A DNA stretch of 64,000 nucleotides from Inhella crocodyli (lineage in GTDB: Bacteria > Pseudomonadota > Gammaproteobacteria > Burkholderiales > Burkholderiaceae_C), in NCBI RefSeq assembly GCF_004004565.1, contig NZ_SACM01000001.1, positions 248,001 through 312,000 of the forward strand, in the 5' to 3' direction. Shown here piece after piece: positions 25,753-36,968 of this stretch. Both the position numbers and the translations under genes were made by a program. How positions within the stretch are numbered: the stretch's first letter is position 1; each line of letters starts with the position of its first letter. Under the pieces are notes generated by a model, which made no database searches, was not told where the DNA came from, and worked only from the letters and a program-made list of their open reading frames with translations.

Positions 25753-27989
25753 GCAGCGACTTCGACGACGACGCCGAAATTTTGGCGGCCGCACGGGCCG
25801 GCTTCCTCGAAGAGGCGCAGGACATGCTGCGCCAGTACGAGGCGGCGCTCTTGGTGCTGGAGAGCGACCCGGCCGATGCCGAACAGCTCAACGCCGCGTT
25901 CCGGGCGGCGCACACCATCAAAGGCGGGGCGGGCATGTTCGGTCTGGACGACGTGGTGCGCTTCACCCACGTGGCCGAGACTCTGCTGGACGCGCTGCGC
26001 GATGGCCGACGGACGCTGGACGGCGACTGCATGGACGCCTTGCTGGCCAGCCGGGACCAGATCGAGGCCCTGCTGCGCGAGGTCGACCACGGAGGCCCCA
26101 CCGACGCCGAGGTGCTCGCGAGCTCGGCCGCCCTGGCCGATCGCCTGCGGGCCTTGATGGGCGAACCGGCGCCCGCCCCAGCGGCCCCAGCCGCGACTGG
26201 GCCCGTCACGGCGGCCGGCGGCGAGGCGCCGTCGGCGCCGACCGAAGTGACGGGGCCGGCGTGCTGGCACCTGTCGGTCAAGTTCGGGCCGGACGCCCTG
26301 CGCAACGGCCTGGACCCGCTGGCCTTCCTGCGCTACCTGGGGCAGATGGGCACGGTGCACGCCTTGCACCTGATGCACGCCGAAGTGCCGGCCTTGGATG
26401 CCCTGGACGCCGAGGCCTGCCACATCTGGGTGGAACTGCGCCTGGAGAGCGGGAAGACGCGGGAGCAAATCGCGTCGGTCTTCGAGTTCGCCCAAGACGA
26501 CAGCGACGTGCAGATCCTGGCGCCAAACGCCGGTCCGGCGGAATTTGAGGCCTTGGTTGAACGCCGTTGCGGCACCGACGCCGAACAGCGGGCGCTGCTG
26601 CTGGAAATTTGGACGGGCATGGGCGTGCGCTTCCGCGTGGTGGAAACGCCTGCCGCTGCCGGGGCCGACGAGGCCGAGGCGGCCGAGCTCATCCCGCGCA
26701 TCGAGCGGCGCGCCGAGGGCGCGCCCCGCGAGCGCGGCCCCGACCGTCGCAGCGGCGAAGGCGAGCGCCGGCAGGGCGGTCGCGACCGCCGCGCGGGCGA
26801 CGACACCCGTTTCGTGCGCGTTCGCGCCGACAAGCTCGACACCCTGATCGACCTGATCGGGGAGCTGGTCATCGCCGGCTCGGGCGCCCAAATGACCGCG
26901 AACTTCGCGGGCGATGCTGCAGCCATCGAAGCGACGGCCCGGGTCATGAGCCTGATGCAAGACACGCGCGACGCGGCGCTGGGCCTGCGAATGGTGCCGG
27001 TGGGCGAAACCTTTGCGCGTTTCCACCGCGTGGTGCGCGACGTGGCCAAGCAACTCGGCAAGGACATCGAGCTGCTGGTCACGGGGGGCGACACGGAAAT
27101 GGACAAGTCCATGGTCGACGCCATCGCCGACCCGCTGATGCACTTGGTGCGCAACAGCATGGACCACGGCCTGGAGGTGCCCGAGGACCGCGAGGCCGCC
27201 GGCAAGTCGCGCACGGGCACCATCCGCCTCAATGCCTTCCACGAGGCCGGCTCCATCGTCATCGAGGTGCGCGACGACGGCCGGGGCTTGGCGCGCGATC
27301 GCATCCTCAACAAGGCCGTCGAGCGGGGCCTCGTGGCCAGCGACGCGGTGCTGAGCGACGCGGACATCTGGCAGTTGATCTTCCAGCCGGGCTTCTCCAC
27401 CGCCGAGGCGGTGACCGACTTGTCGGGCCGCGGCGTGGGCATGGACGTGGTCAAGCGCAACATCGAGGCGCTGCGCGGCCAGATCCGCCTGCACAGCGAC
27501 CCGGGCCAGGGCACGCTCACGCAGATCCGCCTGCCGCTGACCCTGGCCATGATCGACGGCTTCCTCACCCAAGTGGGCGACGTGCACTACGTGCTGCCCC
27601 TGTCGGTGGTCAGCGAATGCATCGACGTGCCGCCCGAAGCGCAAAAGGCCCTGAGCCAGAACCCCGAGCAGGTCAGCGGCACCTTCAACATGCGCGGCGA
27701 GATCGTGCCCTGGCTCGACCTGGCCCGCTTCTACCGCTGCCCCGTGGACCTGCAGCGCCGCCGCAGCGTGGTGGTGGTTCGCGAGGGGCAGGGCGGGCGC
27801 GTGGGCGTCATCGTCGACCGCCTGCTGGGCGAGCACCAGACCGTGATCAAACCCCTGTCGGGGCTGTTCACCCATGTCAAGGCGCTGGCCGGCTCCACCA
27901 TTTTGGGCAGCGGCGACGTGGCCCTGGTCTTGGATGTCAATGGTTTGATGGGTTCGGCGCGGCGGCACGGTGCCGCGCAGCCGTCTTGA
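25749..27989 (+). CDS. cheA: Chemotaxis histidine kinase CheA
   Basis: The 746-residue protein has the CheA order. The Hpt domain has phospho-His55 in [17 protein letters not shown]2-like domain lies at ~170-265 ([20 protein letters not shown]) and a basic linker ([19 protein letters not shown]) at ~315-345. P3 dimerisation follows at ~355-420, then P4 ATPase ([12 protein letters not shown] near 465, [26 protein letters not shown]) and a C-terminal CheW-like P5 domain (~600-735). P2 would bind CheY and CheB. It is translationally coupled to the STAS gene and followed 34 bases later by a chemoreceptor. It looks complete and active. Confidence 0.95.
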   Translation: MSSDFDDDAEILAAARAGFLEEAQDMLRQYEAALLVLESDPADAEQLNAAFRAAHTIKGGAGMFGLDDVVRFTHVAETLLDALRDGRRTLDGDCMDALLASRDQIEALLREVDHGGPTDAEVLASSAALADRLRALMGEPAPAPAAPAATGPVTAAGGEAPSAPTEVTGPACWHLSVKFGPDALRNGLDPLAFLRYLGQMGTVHALHLMHAEVPALDALDAEACHIWVELRLESGKTREQIASVFEFAQDDSDVQILAPNAGPAEFEALVERRCGTDAEQRALLLEIWTGMGVRFRVVETPAAAGADEAEAAELIPRIERRAEGAPRERGPDRRSGEGERRQGGRDRRAGDDTRFVRVRADKLDTLIDLIGELVIAGSGAQMTANFAGDAAAIEATARVMSLMQDTRDAALGLRMVPVGETFARFHRVVRDVAKQLGKDIELLVTGGDTEMDKSMVDAIADPLMHLVRNSMDHGLEVPEDREAAGKSRTGTIRLNAFHEAGSIVIEVRDDGRGLARDRILNKAVERGLVASDAVLSDADIWQLIFQPGFSTAEAVTDLSGRGVGMDVVKRNIEALRGQIRLHSDPGQGTLTQIRLPLTLAMIDGFLTQVGDVHYVLPLSVVSECIDVPPEAQKALSQNPEQVSGTFNMRGEIVPWLDLARFYRCPVDLQRRRSVVVVREGQGGRVGVIVDRLLGEHQTVIKPLSGLFTHVKALAGSTILGSGDVALVLDVNGLMGSARRHGAAQPS

Positions 27990-28023
27990 GTTCGAAGTTT
28001 CACCTTTCCGCGAGAGGCCCCGC

Positions 28024-30852
28024 ATGAACGCCCTGTTCCGCAAACTGCTCCTGTGGCAAAAGCTGGCCATCTTGGGGGTGCTCGCTTTGGTCGCCGCCCT
28101 GGTGCCGCTGACGCAAGTGGTCCGGCAACTGAACGCCAACATCGCGGTGGCCGTCGCCGAAGACCAAGGCTTGGACGCCGTGGAAGAGGCCGACCAGGTG
28201 TTGAATGCTTTGCAACAGCACCGGGCCCTGGCGCAGCGCCAACTGGCCGGAGACGCGAGCGCGGCGGGTGCGCGAGCCACAGCGGCGCAGGACGTGGACA
28301 AGGCGATCGCCAAGACCAAATCCATGTTGACCGACGCCATGTTCAAGAAGGCGCCGGCGGACTTCCAAGAAGTCTCAGCAGGATTTGCCGCCCTGAAGGC
28401 GGCCGTCGATGGGCAAAGCATGTCCGCGGCCGATTCGTTCGTCGCTCACACCAAGTTGATCGACCAGTACCTGTTCGCCGTCGAGACCATCGCCGACGAA
28501 TCGGGCTTGTCGCTCGACCCGGTTTCCGAGAGCTACTACCTGATGACCACGGTCGTGGACTACTTGCCGCGTTTGGCGGAGTTCGTGTCCGAGGTTCGCG
28601 CCAAGAACCAAGCTTTGCTATCGCAAGCAGGGTCCAGCAAGGAGATCAGTGGCTTTGACAAGGCCCATCTTCAAAGTTTGGTCACGAGTGCAGAGTTCTA
28701 CCGTCGCCGAGCCTTGGCTCAGATCGACAAGGTTGGCGGGACCGCGCCCGAGGCGGCGAAGGCCCTGGCCGCCTCCGCCCAGAAGGCCGAAGCCGCGGCC
28801 AGTGTCTACTTGAAGCAGGTACAAACCGAGATCATTGGTGCGTCCGGCAAGCCCTCGGTGAGTGCGGACGCGCTCAACGCCCTGGGCACGGCCTGTGCAC
28901 AGGCGCAAGACGGGCTGCACGAAGCGGCCGTGAAGAGCCTGCAAGAGATGCTTCACGACCGCATCCACGCCGAGACCGTGTATCGCAACACGCTCGTGGG
29001 GGGCATGGTGGCCTTGCTGTTGCTGGCGGGTGGGCTCAGCTATTTGATCGTCCGCTCCATCACCGTGCCCTTGGCGCGTGCGGTGGGCGCGGCCGATGCC
29101 GTGGCCCAGGGCGACCTGGGCTCGGACGTCAGCGACGATGGCCGGGACGAACAGGGTCGGCTGCTGCGTGCCTTGGCACAGATGCAGCGCAACCTGAAGG
29201 AGCGCAACGAGCGAGATGCCCAAGTGATGATGGAGAACGCCCGTGTGCTGCAGGCGCTCGATCGTTCCAGCGCCAACATCATGTTGGCCGACACGGCCTA
29301 CAACATCATCTACTGCAACGCCACAATGAAGCGCCTCTTGGTCGATGCCGAGAAGGCCATGCGCACGCGATTGCCACGCTTCGAGGCTGCTCAAGTGATC
29401 GGCAGCAACATCGACCAGTTCCATCCGAACCCGGGGCATGCCCGCGGGATGCTCGACAAGTTGACGGGCACACACCGGGCTCAGATCGTGGCCGATGGCC
29501 GAACTTTTGAATTGAGCATCGCCCCCGTCACCAACGAGGGCCAGCGCACAGGCACCATCGTCGAGTGGACGGAGCGCACGCAGGAGCTGGCCCAACTGGA
29601 GCGCGAACGCAGCATGGCCCAGGCTGGCCAGCGTTTGCAGCAGGCCCTGGACGCTGCGAGTTCGAACATGATGGTGGCCGACGCCGGTGGCCACATCATG
29701 TTCATGAACAAGACGCTCAAGGCCATGCTGGAGCGCAACGAGGCCGAGATCCGCAAGGCCCTGCCGCAATTCGATGCACGCAACCTCATCGGCCAGCACT
29801 TCGATCGCTTCCACCGCAATCCGTCCCACCAGCGCAGCCTGATCGACAACCTGCGTGCAGCCCATGCGGCCGAGATCAAGGTGGCTGGGGCGGTGTTCCG
29901 CCTCACGGCCAACCCGATCTTCGATGCCGAGGGCAAGCGCTTGGGCACGGTGGTGGAGTGGCTGGACCGCACGGCCGAGGTGGCCGCGGAGCAAGAGGTG
30001 GGTGGCATCGTCGAAGGGGCCATGCGCGGCGACTTCAGCCAGCGCATCGGGCTCGAGGGCAAGGACGCGTTCTTCCGCATGATTGGCGAGAAGTTCAACG
30101 GCCTGCTCGACACGGTCAGCGGCACCATCCGCGAGGTCAGCGCGGCGGCGGCCCAACTGTCCAGCGCGTCCAACCAGGTCTCGCAGACGTCCCAGTCGCT
30201 GTCGCACAGCGCTTCGCAGCAAGCGGCGAGCGTCGAGCAAACCACGGCCTCGCTGCAAGAGATGGCGGCCAGCGTCAAGCAAAACGCCGAGAACGCCACG
30301 GTCACCGACCGGATGGCCACGCAGGCGGCGCAGCAGGCCATGGAAGGCGGCCAGGCGGTGGGCATGACCGCCGACGCGATGAAGAGCATCGCCACCAAGA
30401 TCGGCATCATCGACGACATCGCGTACCAGACGAACCTGCTGGCCCTGAACGCGGCCATCGAGGCGGCGCGGGCGGGCGAGCATGGCAAGGGCTTCGCGGT
30501 GGTGGCCGCCGAGGTGCGCAAACTGGCCGAGCGCAGTCAAGTGGCAGCGCAAGAGATCGGCGCCCTGGCCAGCACCAGCGTGGGCCTGGCGGAGAAGGCT
30601 GGGCACTTGCTGGCCGAGATGGTGCCCAGCATCCAGAAGACGAGCGAGCTGGTGCAAGAGATCGCCGCCGCGAGCGGCGAGCAGAGCCAGGGCGTGTCCC
30701 AGATCACCGCGGCAATGGGGCATGTGTCGGGCACGACCCAGCAGACGGCCAGTGCGAGCGAACAGCTGAGCGCCACCGCCGAAGAACTCAGCGCCCAGGC
30801 CGAGCAGTTGCAAGAGCTGATGGGCTACTTCCAGATCGCCGACGACCATTGA
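28024..30852 (+). CDS. Methyl-accepting chemotaxis protein with two cytoplasmic PAS domains
   Basis: The 942-residue receptor has TM1 at ~11-32, a long helical periplasmic domain, TM2 at ~322-346 and a HAMP domain. Two PAS-like units follow: [20 protein letters not shown] near 420 and [20 protein letters not shown] near 543. The signalling hairpin (~690-940) has the tip [20 protein letters not shown]. It has no C-terminal CheR pentapeptide (ends YFQIADDH). The frame is open upstream, but ATG 28024 starts the first TM segment correctly. Its PAS and signalling parts closely resemble the next gene, so the pair probably arose by duplication. Confidence 0.93.
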   Translation: MNALFRKLLLWQKLAILGVLALVAALVPLTQVVRQLNANIAVAVAEDQGLDAVEEADQVLNALQQHRALAQRQLAGDASAAGARATAAQDVDKAIAKTKSMLTDAMFKKAPADFQEVSAGFAALKAAVDGQSMSAADSFVAHTKLIDQYLFAVETIADESGLSLDPVSESYYLMTTVVDYLPRLAEFVSEVRAKNQALLSQAGSSKEISGFDKAHLQSLVTSAEFYRRRALAQIDKVGGTAPEAAKALAASAQKAEAAASVYLKQVQTEIIGASGKPSVSADALNALGTACAQAQDGLHEAAVKSLQEMLHDRIHAETVYRNTLVGGMVALLLLAGGLSYLIVRSITVPLARAVGAADAVAQGDLGSDVSDDGRDEQGRLLRALAQMQRNLKERNERDAQVMMENARVLQALDRSSANIMLADTAYNIIYCNATMKRLLVDAEKAMRTRLPRFEAAQVIGSNIDQFHPNPGHARGMLDKLTGTHRAQIVADGRTFELSIAPVTNEGQRTGTIVEWTERTQELAQLERERSMAQAGQRLQQALDAASSNMMVADAGGHIMFMNKTLKAMLERNEAEIRKALPQFDARNLIGQHFDRFHRNPSHQRSLIDNLRAAHAAEIKVAGAVFRLTANPIFDAEGKRLGTVVEWLDRTAEVAAEQEVGGIVEGAMRGDFSQRIGLEGKDAFFRMIGEKFNGLLDTVSGTIREVSAAAAQLSSASNQVSQTSQSLSHSASQQAASVEQTTASLQEMAASVKQNAENATVTDRMATQAAQQAMEGGQAVGMTADAMKSIATKIGIIDDIAYQTNLLALNAAIEAARAGEHGKGFAVVAAEVRKLAERSQVAAQEIGALASTSVGLAEKAGHLLAEMVPSIQKTSELVQEIAAASGEQSQGVSQITAAMGHVSGTTQQTASASEQLSATAEELSAQAEQLQELMGYFQIADDH

Positions 30853-30865
30853 GCAGGGAGGCTCC

Positions 30866-33514
30866 GTGCGTACCAATTTGCCAGTGACCCAGCAGGAGTA
30901 CCTGCTTCGCGAGGGCATGACCATCGTGTCGCGCACCGACACCAAGGGGCGTATCACCTACATCAACGACGACTTTCTCGAAGCCAGTGGTTTCGAAACG
31001 GCCGAGTTGATCGGGCAGCCGCACAACCTGGTCCGGCACCCCGACATGCCGGAGGAGGCCTTCGAAGACATGTGGGCCGCGCTCAAGGCCGGTCGACCCT
31101 GGAGCGGCATGGTCAAGAACCGCCGCAAGAACGGCGACCACTACTGGGTGGTGGCCAACGCCACGCCGCTTCGCGAAGGCGATGCCGTGGTGGGCTACAT
31201 GTCGGTGCGCACCCGCCCAACGCGCGAGCAGGTCGACGCGGCGGCGGCGCTGTACCAGCGCTTCAAGGAAGGACGGGCGCAAGGCTGGGCGATTCGCGAC
31301 GGGCAAGGGGTGCGTACCGGGATGGCAGACCGTTGGCGCCGCTTTGTGGGGGCCTGGAGCCTGGGATGGCGCTTTGCAGTGCCGGCGTTGGGCTTGGTGC
31401 TGGGGGCGGGTGTGCTGGGCTGGGCGGCTGGACGGCCCGTGCCGAGTGGCGTGGCCTTGGCCCTGTTGTTGGCCTCGGCCTGGGCCGGCATGCGGGCCGT
31501 GACACGCGTCACCCGCACGGCAGGCTTGGCCGCGGCGCGCCTGGAAGACTTCGCACAGGGGCGCTTCGATGGCATCGTGCCCTTGCACGGGCGGGACCGC
31601 TTGGCCGACCTGATGGAATCCTTGCGGCGTGTGCAGACGCGCCTGGGCTTCGAATTCGCCGACACCAAGAAGCGGGCCGAGGAGGCCGAGCGCATTCGCC
31701 AGGCCCTGGACGTGGCCGCAACCAACGTGATGGTGGCCGACCCGGGCTACAACATCATTTACGGCAACCCCTCCTTGCGGGCGATGCTCAGCGCCTGCGA
31801 ATCGGACCTGCGCAAGGACCTGCCCGCCTTCCAGGCGGACGCCGTCATCGGCAGCAACATCGACCAGTTCCACAAGAACCCGGCGCACCAGCGCCAGCTC
31901 TTGGACCAGCTGACCGGCACCCACAAGACCCGCCTGACCATCGGGGGGCGGCGCTTTGACCTGATCGTGTCGCCGGTCAAGGCCAACGGCCGGCGCCTGG
32001 GCACCGTGGTCGAGTGGAAGGACATGACGGCCGAACTGGCCGCCTTGGAGCGCGAGCGCGAGGAGTCGGCCGCGAACGCCCGCGTCAAGCAGGCCCTGGA
32101 CGTTTCGGGCATCCCGGTGCGGATCGCCGACGCCGACGGCCGCATCGTGTACCTCAATGGCGCGATGCAAGCGGTGCTGCGGCGCGATGCCGCGGCGTTC
32201 CGGGCCAACAACGCGGCCTTCGATGCCGATCGCATCCTGGGCGGCAGCATCGGGGTGTTTTACGCCGACCCGGCTGCGGCCATCGAACGCTTGCGCCAGC
32301 TGCGCGAGCCAGTGACCAGCTTGATGGTGCTCGGCGGGCGGCAGTACGAGGTGACGACCACGCCCATCCGCAGCACCGACGGCGAGATGTTGGGCACGGT
32401 GGGCCAGTGGGTGGACGTGACCGACCAGAAGATCGCCGAGAAGGAGTTCTCGGCCGTGACGGAGGCCGCGGTGGCCGGCAACCTGAGCTTGCGCATCCGC
32501 ACCGACGACAAGCAGGGCTTCTTCCGCGACGCCGGGGCGCGCTTCAACGAACTGCTGGACAGCATCGTGCGGGTGCTGATCGACGTGAAGGCCGCAGCCG
32601 ACCAACTGGCCAGCGCCTCGGACCAGGTGTCGCAGACCTCGCAGGCCCTCTCGCACAGCGCCTCGCAGCAGGCCGCCAGCGTCGAAGAAACCACGGCCGC
32701 TTTGCAAGAGATGGGCGCCAGCGTGCAGCAAAACGCCGACAACGCCGGGGTCACCGACCGCATGGCGGGCCAGGCTTCGCAGCAGGCCCAGGAGGGGGGC
32801 GAGGCGGTCTCCAGCACCTTGGCCGCGATGAAGAGCATCGCGACCAAGATCGGCATCATCGACGACATCGCCTACCAAACGAACCTCTTGGCCTTGAACG
32901 CCGCCATCGAGGCAGCGCGCGCGGGAGAGCACGGCAAGGGTTTCGCGGTGGTGGCCGCCGAGGTGCGCAAGTTGGCCGAGCGCAGCCAGGTGGCGGCGCA
33001 AGAGATCGGTGCCCTGGCCGGCAACAGCGTGGGCTTGGCCGAGCGCGCTGGCCAGCTCTTGGCCGAGATGGTGCCCAGCATCCTGAAGACCAGCGAGCTG
33101 GTGCAAGAAATCTCGGCAGCCAGCGGCGAGCAAAGCCAGGGCGTGGGGCAGATCAACACGACCATGCACCACATTTCAGGCACCACCCAGCAGACCGCGA
33201 GCGCCAGCGAGCAGCTCAGTGCCACCGCCGAGGAGCTGAGCGCCCAGGCCGCGCAGCTGCAGGAAATGATCGGGGCCTTCCAGCTGCAGGCCGCGGACGC
33301 GTCTGGCGCGCCTGCCGCCCGGCGGGCGCCACCGGGCGCGCGTGCTGCGCCCATGCCCGCCAAGCCGCCCCAGCGCAGCAGCGCCCATGCCGCAGCCCGC
33401 GCCGCGATGGCCGCGCCACGGACTGGCAGCACGGCCGCCCGAACCCCCAACACCCCGGCGCCTTTGACCAAGGTCAGCGGGCCGGTCGACGAAAAGCACT
33501 TCACGCGCTTTTGA
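30866..33514 (+). CDS. Aer-like chemoreceptor: N-terminal PAS, two inner PAS domains, C-terminal docking peptide
   Basis: The 882-residue receptor starts with an Aer-type PAS domain ([20 protein letters not shown], then [39 protein letters not shown]). In Aer this domain binds FAD and senses redox state. Two TM helices lie at ~168-213, two more PAS units at ~280-515 and a signalling domain at ~560-825. A ~50-residue Ala/Pro-rich flexible linker follows, and the protein ends in HFTRF (878-882), which fits the x-[FYWH]-x-x-[FYWH] CheR/CheB docking pentapeptide. The start is GTG with a GCAGGGAGG ribosome site. The gene overlaps cheW by one base (TGATG). Confidence 0.92.
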   Translation: MRTNLPVTQQEYLLREGMTIVSRTDTKGRITYINDDFLEASGFETAELIGQPHNLVRHPDMPEEAFEDMWAALKAGRPWSGMVKNRRKNGDHYWVVANATPLREGDAVVGYMSVRTRPTREQVDAAAALYQRFKEGRAQGWAIRDGQGVRTGMADRWRRFVGAWSLGWRFAVPALGLVLGAGVLGWAAGRPVPSGVALALLLASAWAGMRAVTRVTRTAGLAAARLEDFAQGRFDGIVPLHGRDRLADLMESLRRVQTRLGFEFADTKKRAEEAERIRQALDVAATNVMVADPGYNIIYGNPSLRAMLSACESDLRKDLPAFQADAVIGSNIDQFHKNPAHQRQLLDQLTGTHKTRLTIGGRRFDLIVSPVKANGRRLGTVVEWKDMTAELAALEREREESAANARVKQALDVSGIPVRIADADGRIVYLNGAMQAVLRRDAAAFRANNAAFDADRILGGSIGVFYADPAAAIERLRQLREPVTSLMVLGGRQYEVTTTPIRSTDGEMLGTVGQWVDVTDQKIAEKEFSAVTEAAVAGNLSLRIRTDDKQGFFRDAGARFNELLDSIVRVLIDVKAAADQLASASDQVSQTSQALSHSASQQAASVEETTAALQEMGASVQQNADNAGVTDRMAGQASQQAQEGGEAVSSTLAAMKSIATKIGIIDDIAYQTNLLALNAAIEAARAGEHGKGFAVVAAEVRKLAERSQVAAQEIGALAGNSVGLAERAGQLLAEMVPSILKTSELVQEISAASGEQSQGVGQINTTMHHISGTTQQTASASEQLSATAEELSAQAAQLQEMIGAFQLQAADASGAPAARRAPPGARAAPMPAKPPQRSSAHAAARAAMAAPRTGSTAARTPNTPAPLTKVSGPVDEKHFTRF

Positions 33515-34029
33515 TGGCCACCTCGCCCGCCCCTTCTCTCCCAACGGCGCCTCGCCAGGTGCTGCGCCTGGCCGTGGGCGCCGAGTCCTTGGTGGTGCCC
33601 ATCGAGTCGGTCCATGAAATCTTGGAAGTGGGCCGCCTGACGGCCATGCCGCAATCGCCGGCGCTGTTGCGCGGCGTGATGAACCTGCGCGGCGCCGTCG
33701 TCCCCGTCATCGACCTGGCCGCGCGCTTTGGCATGCCACCCACGGCCTTGGGGCGCCGCAGTGCGATCGTGGTCGTCGAGGTGGCGGGGGACGAGACGCA
33801 GGAGCGGCTCACCGCCGGCATGTTGGTGGACGCGGTCTACGAGGTGCTCGAGTTCGACAGCGAGCAGGTCGAGGCCGTGCCCAGCCTGGGCGTGCGCCTG
33901 CCTCCGGGCTTCATCGCTGGCATGGTGAATCTGCCCAGCGGCTATGCCGCTTTGTTGAGCTTGGAGCAGATTCTGTCGCCCTCCGACTTGGCGGAACGCA
34001 TCGGCGCGGCGCAACAGGCGGGGGCCTGA
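33514..34029 (+). CDS. cheW: Chemotaxis coupling protein CheW
   Basis: The 171-residue protein is a single CheW (SH3-like) domain that links receptors to CheA P5. It shows LRLAVGAESLVVPIESVHEI, RGVMNLRGAVVPVIDLAARF, RSAIVVVEV, and GMLVDAVYEVLEF followed by PGFIAGMVNLPSGYAALLSL. The start ATG shares its A with the stop of the Aer-like receptor, and its own stop overlaps the cheR start in the same way. It is one of two CheW folds in the cluster, the other being in CheA. Confidence 0.93.
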   Translation: MATSPAPSLPTAPRQVLRLAVGAESLVVPIESVHEILEVGRLTAMPQSPALLRGVMNLRGAVVPVIDLAARFGMPPTALGRRSAIVVVEVAGDETQERLTAGMLVDAVYEVLEFDSEQVEAVPSLGVRLPPGFIAGMVNLPSGYAALLSLEQILSPSDLAERIGAAQQAGA

Positions 34030-34841
34030 TGGCGTCGCAACTGCAGCCGGCCACGTTCGCGGGCATCACGGCCCTGTTCCACCGCGTCTCCGGCATCCGA
34101 TTGGTCGAGAGCAAGCAAGCCTTGGTGTACGGCCGGCTGCAAAAGCTGGCCCTCGATTGCGGCCAGGGCGCGGACGTCGAGGCCTTTGCGCAGAAGTTCA
34201 TCAGGGGCGAGGTGCCCGAGCGCCTGTTGGCCGACCTCGTCGACCGCCTGACCACCAACGAAACCTACTTCTTCCGCGAGCCCCAGCACTTCGACGACCT
34301 GGCCGTTCGGGCCGCTGCGGCCAAATCGGCGGGCGAGTTCAACGTCTGGAGCGCCGCCTCGTCCTCCGGCGAAGAGGCCTACTCCATCGCCATGCTGCTC
34401 GGCGACCGCTTGGGCCTGAGCCACCCCTGGCAGATCCACGGCACGGACCTGTCGACGGCCATGGTGGAGGCCGCCAAGGTGGGCCTGTACCCGATGGAGC
34501 GCGCGCGCAACGTGCCGGCCGATTACCTGAAGCGCTTCTGCCTCAAGGGGCAAGGGCCCTACGCCGGGCAGGTGCTGATGATGAAAGAGCTGCGCGCCAA
34601 AGCCCGCTTCCAGACGGCGAACTTGATGCAGCCCTTGCCCACCTCGCTGCCCCGGTTCGACGTCATCTTTCTGCGCAACGTGCTCATCTACTTCGACGGC
34701 CCGGCCAAGGCCGACATCGTGCGGCGCGTGATCGAGCGCCTCAAGCCCGATGGTGTGCTTTACACCGGCCACGCCGAGTCGCTGACCGGCTTGGACCTGC
34801 CACTGCGTGCCGTGGCCTCGGCCATCTACCAGCATGGCTGA
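34029..34841 (+). CDS. cheR: Chemoreceptor glutamate methyltransferase CheR
   Basis: CheR methylates receptor Glu side chains with S-adenosylmethionine for adaptation. The 270-residue protein has the helical N-terminal domain and the methyltransferase domain. Visible are the LTTNETYFFREPQHF block, SAM-binding FNVWSAASSSGEEAYSIAMLL, GTDLSTAMVEAAKVGLYP and PRFDVIFLRNVLIYFDGPAK. It probably docks on the C-terminal pentapeptide of the receptor encoded just upstream. It overlaps cheD by 8 bases. Confidence 0.95.
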   Translation: MASQLQPATFAGITALFHRVSGIRLVESKQALVYGRLQKLALDCGQGADVEAFAQKFIRGEVPERLLADLVDRLTTNETYFFREPQHFDDLAVRAAAAKSAGEFNVWSAASSSGEEAYSIAMLLGDRLGLSHPWQIHGTDLSTAMVEAAKVGLYPMERARNVPADYLKRFCLKGQGPYAGQVLMMKELRAKARFQTANLMQPLPTSLPRFDVIFLRNVLIYFDGPAKADIVRRVIERLKPDGVLYTGHAESLTGLDLPLRAVASAIYQHG

Positions 34842-35385
34842 GCCGCCGCGCTTCAAGTTCCAGGCCAAGGCCGCGCTCGCGCCGCCAGGCCCTGCGGCGG
34901 CGCCCGCGCTGATCAACCTGCTGCCCGGCCAATGGCATTTTGGGGCCCAAGGCTTGCTCAAAACCCTGTTGGGGTCCTGTGTGGCGATCACCTTGTGGCA
35001 TCCCACCCGGCGCGTCGGCGGCATGTGCCACTTTTTGTTGCCCAGCCGCACGCGACGCGGCTCGGAGCCCTTGGATGGCCGCTACGGCGACGAGGCCTTG
35101 GAATTGATGGTGCAGAAGCTGCGGGCCATGGGCACCCAGCCGTCGGACTTCCACGCCCACCTCTACGGCGGGGCGGACACCCTGCCCGAGGGCATGAACA
35201 CCAAGTTCAATGTGGGGGTGCGGAACATCGAGCAGGGCTGGCAGATGCTGGACCAGTACGGCTTTCAATTGCAGGGCATCGACGTCGGCGACGACGTGCC
35301 GCGCACGGTGACCCTCAAGCTGCCCGAGGGCGAGGTGACCATGACCCGGGGGCAGTCGATCAACCTGAACAAGATTGGGAAGTGA
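34834..35385 (+). CDS. cheD: Chemoreceptor glutamine deamidase CheD
   Basis: CheD converts receptor Gln to Glu and in some species also modulates CheC or CheA. The 183-residue protein has the catalytic Cys in [13 protein letters not shown], the His in [10 protein letters not shown], and the expected [11 protein letters not shown] and [13 protein letters not shown] blocks, with a Thr-containing end ([16 protein letters not shown]). The ATG at 34834 lies 8 bases inside cheR. The order cheR-cheD-cheB forms a complete receptor-adaptation module. Confidence 0.93.
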   Translation: MAEPPRFKFQAKAALAPPGPAAAPALINLLPGQWHFGAQGLLKTLLGSCVAITLWHPTRRVGGMCHFLLPSRTRRGSEPLDGRYGDEALELMVQKLRAMGTQPSDFHAHLYGGADTLPEGMNTKFNVGVRNIEQGWQMLDQYGFQLQGIDVGDDVPRTVTLKLPEGEVTMTRGQSINLNKIGK

Positions 35386-36434
35386 TGGCGGGCGACGGCA
35401 TCAAGGTGGCCTTGATCGACGACTCGGCGGTGGTGCGCAAGCACCTGGCCGAACTGCTGCAGGCGGCGGGCTTGCGGGTGAGCATCACGGCCAGCGATCC
35501 CTTGTTCGCTTGGCCGAAGTTGCGGGCCGATTGGCCCGACGTCATCGTGCTCGACGTGGAGATGCCGCGCATGGACGGGCTGACCTTCTTGCGCGAACTC
35601 ATGGCCGAGCGGCCGACCCCGGTGGTGATGTGTTCGACCTTGACCGAGTCGGGCGCGGAAACCACCTTGCAAGCCCTGGCCGCCGGGGCCGTCAGCTTCG
35701 TGACCAAGCCCAAGATCGGGCTGAAGTCCTTCCTGGAAGACGACAGCAACGGCCTGGTGTCGGCCGTTCGGTCGGCGGCCAAGGCCAACCTGCGCGCCCT
35801 GCCGCGGGCGGCCGCGTCCCAGGCCGCGGCGGCCGCGCCGCCGCCGGTGCGGGCCCTGGCGCAAACCACCGACCGGGTGATCGCGATCGGCGCTTCCACG
35901 GGGGGCGTGCAAACCGTCGAACAGTTGCTGACGGCCCTGCCGAACACCCTGGGCGCGGGAATCGTGCTGGTGCAACACATGCCAGCGGGCTTCACGGCGG
36001 GGTTCGCGGCGCGCCTGGGCACGGTCAGTGGCTTCGAGGTGCTCGAGGCCCAGGACGGGGACCGCGTGTTCCCGGGGCGCGTGCTGGTGGCCCCGGGCGG
36101 GCGCCACATGCAGTTGCGCCGCAACGGCGCGCAGTACGTGGTGGACGTGAAGGACGGGCCCTTGGTGAACCACCACCGGCCGTCGGTCGATGTCTTGTTC
36201 CGCTCGGTGGCGCAGTGCGCGGGCCGCAACGCGCTGGGCGTGCTGTTGACTGGCATGGGCGACGACGGCGCGCGCGGCCTGCTGGTCATGCGCCAAGCCG
36301 GCGCTGGTACTTTGGCCCAAGACGAGGCCAGCAGCATCGTGTATGGCATGCCGAAGGCGGCTTTGGACCTGGGGGCGGTGGACGAGGCCCACTCGCTGAG
36401 CGAACTGGCCCACCAACTCCGACGCTGGGCCTGA
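35385..36434 (+). CDS. cheB: Chemotaxis methylesterase CheB
   Basis: CheB removes receptor methyl esters and is switched on by CheA phosphorylation. The 349-residue protein has an N-terminal receiver (Asp12/Asp13, phospho-Asp57 in [13 protein letters not shown], Lys in FVTKPK). An Ala-rich linker follows (~140-162), then the methylesterase domain with catalytic Ser in [15 protein letters not shown], His in [14 protein letters not shown] and Asp in [13 protein letters not shown]. It starts in a TGATG junction with cheD and is the last gene of the long forward run. Confidence 0.95.
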   Translation: MAGDGIKVALIDDSAVVRKHLAELLQAAGLRVSITASDPLFAWPKLRADWPDVIVLDVEMPRMDGLTFLRELMAERPTPVVMCSTLTESGAETTLQALAAGAVSFVTKPKIGLKSFLEDDSNGLVSAVRSAAKANLRALPRAAASQAAAAAPPPVRALAQTTDRVIAIGASTGGVQTVEQLLTALPNTLGAGIVLVQHMPAGFTAGFAARLGTVSGFEVLEAQDGDRVFPGRVLVAPGGRHMQLRRNGAQYVVDVKDGPLVNHHRPSVDVLFRSVAQCAGRNALGVLLTGMGDDGARGLLVMRQAGAGTLAQDEASSIVYGMPKAALDLGAVDEAHSLSELAHQLRRWA

Positions 36435-36453
36435 GCCCGGCCCGGGGCGCGGA

Positions 36454-36819
36454 TCAGCGCAACACGCGGTGGATGACCTCCATCAGCTCCAAGGGGCTGA
36501 AGGGCTTGGTCAGGTACTCGTCGGCGCCGGCCGACTTGCCGGCGGCGCGGTCGGTGGATTGGCTTTTGGCCGAGAGCATGATGATCTTGGTCTTGCGCAG
36601 TGCCGGGTTGGCCCGCACGCGCTTGCACACCTCCACCCCGTCGATGCCGCCCGGCATCATCACGTCGAGCAGCATCAGGTCGGGCTTCATCGCCGCGGCC
36701 TTCTCCAAGCCCTCCGGGCCGGTGCCGGCTTCGTCGATCTGGTAGTTGTCGAACTCCAGCGTGATGCGAATCAGCTCTCGGATCTCGGGTTGGTCTTCGA
36801 CGATCAACACAGAACGCAT
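36454..36819 (-). CDS. CheY-like single-domain response regulator, reverse strand
   Basis: The 121-residue receiver starts MRSVLIVEDQPEIRELIRIT and has phosphoacceptor Asp52 (LMLLDVMMPGGIDGVEV), Ser in IIMLSAKSQ and Lys in YLTKPFSPLELM. The frame continues upstream, but this ATG matches the receiver boundary. It is convergent with cheB (19 bases apart) and divergent from the six-TM chemoreceptor, so it belongs to the chemosensory region but has its own promoter. Its partner could be CheA or the hybrid kinase; the sequence does not tell. Confidence 0.9.
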   Translation of the reverse strand: MRSVLIVEDQPEIRELIRITLEFDNYQIDEAGTGPEGLEKAAAMKPDLMLLDVMMPGGIDGVEVCKRVRANPALRKTKIIMLSAKSQSTDRAAGKSAGADEYLTKPFSPLELMEVIHRVLR

Positions 36820-36968
36820 GGGGGTCACATCCTTTTGAGGTCTGACAAGTCTTGCGCAGATGATGCCCGAAAACCCGTGGCAACCCATGCCCCTTCGGGC
36901 GGGGGGGCGTGGCAATATCGACAACACAAGGATCGGGGCTCATCGGGAGTCCCCAGGGAAGGATCGCC

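Noticed and set aside
36845-36873. Possible sigma-28 promoter (ACAAG...CCCGAAAA) for the six-TM receptor
   Set aside because: The -10 is fair, but the spacer is about two bases too long; position alone is not enough.
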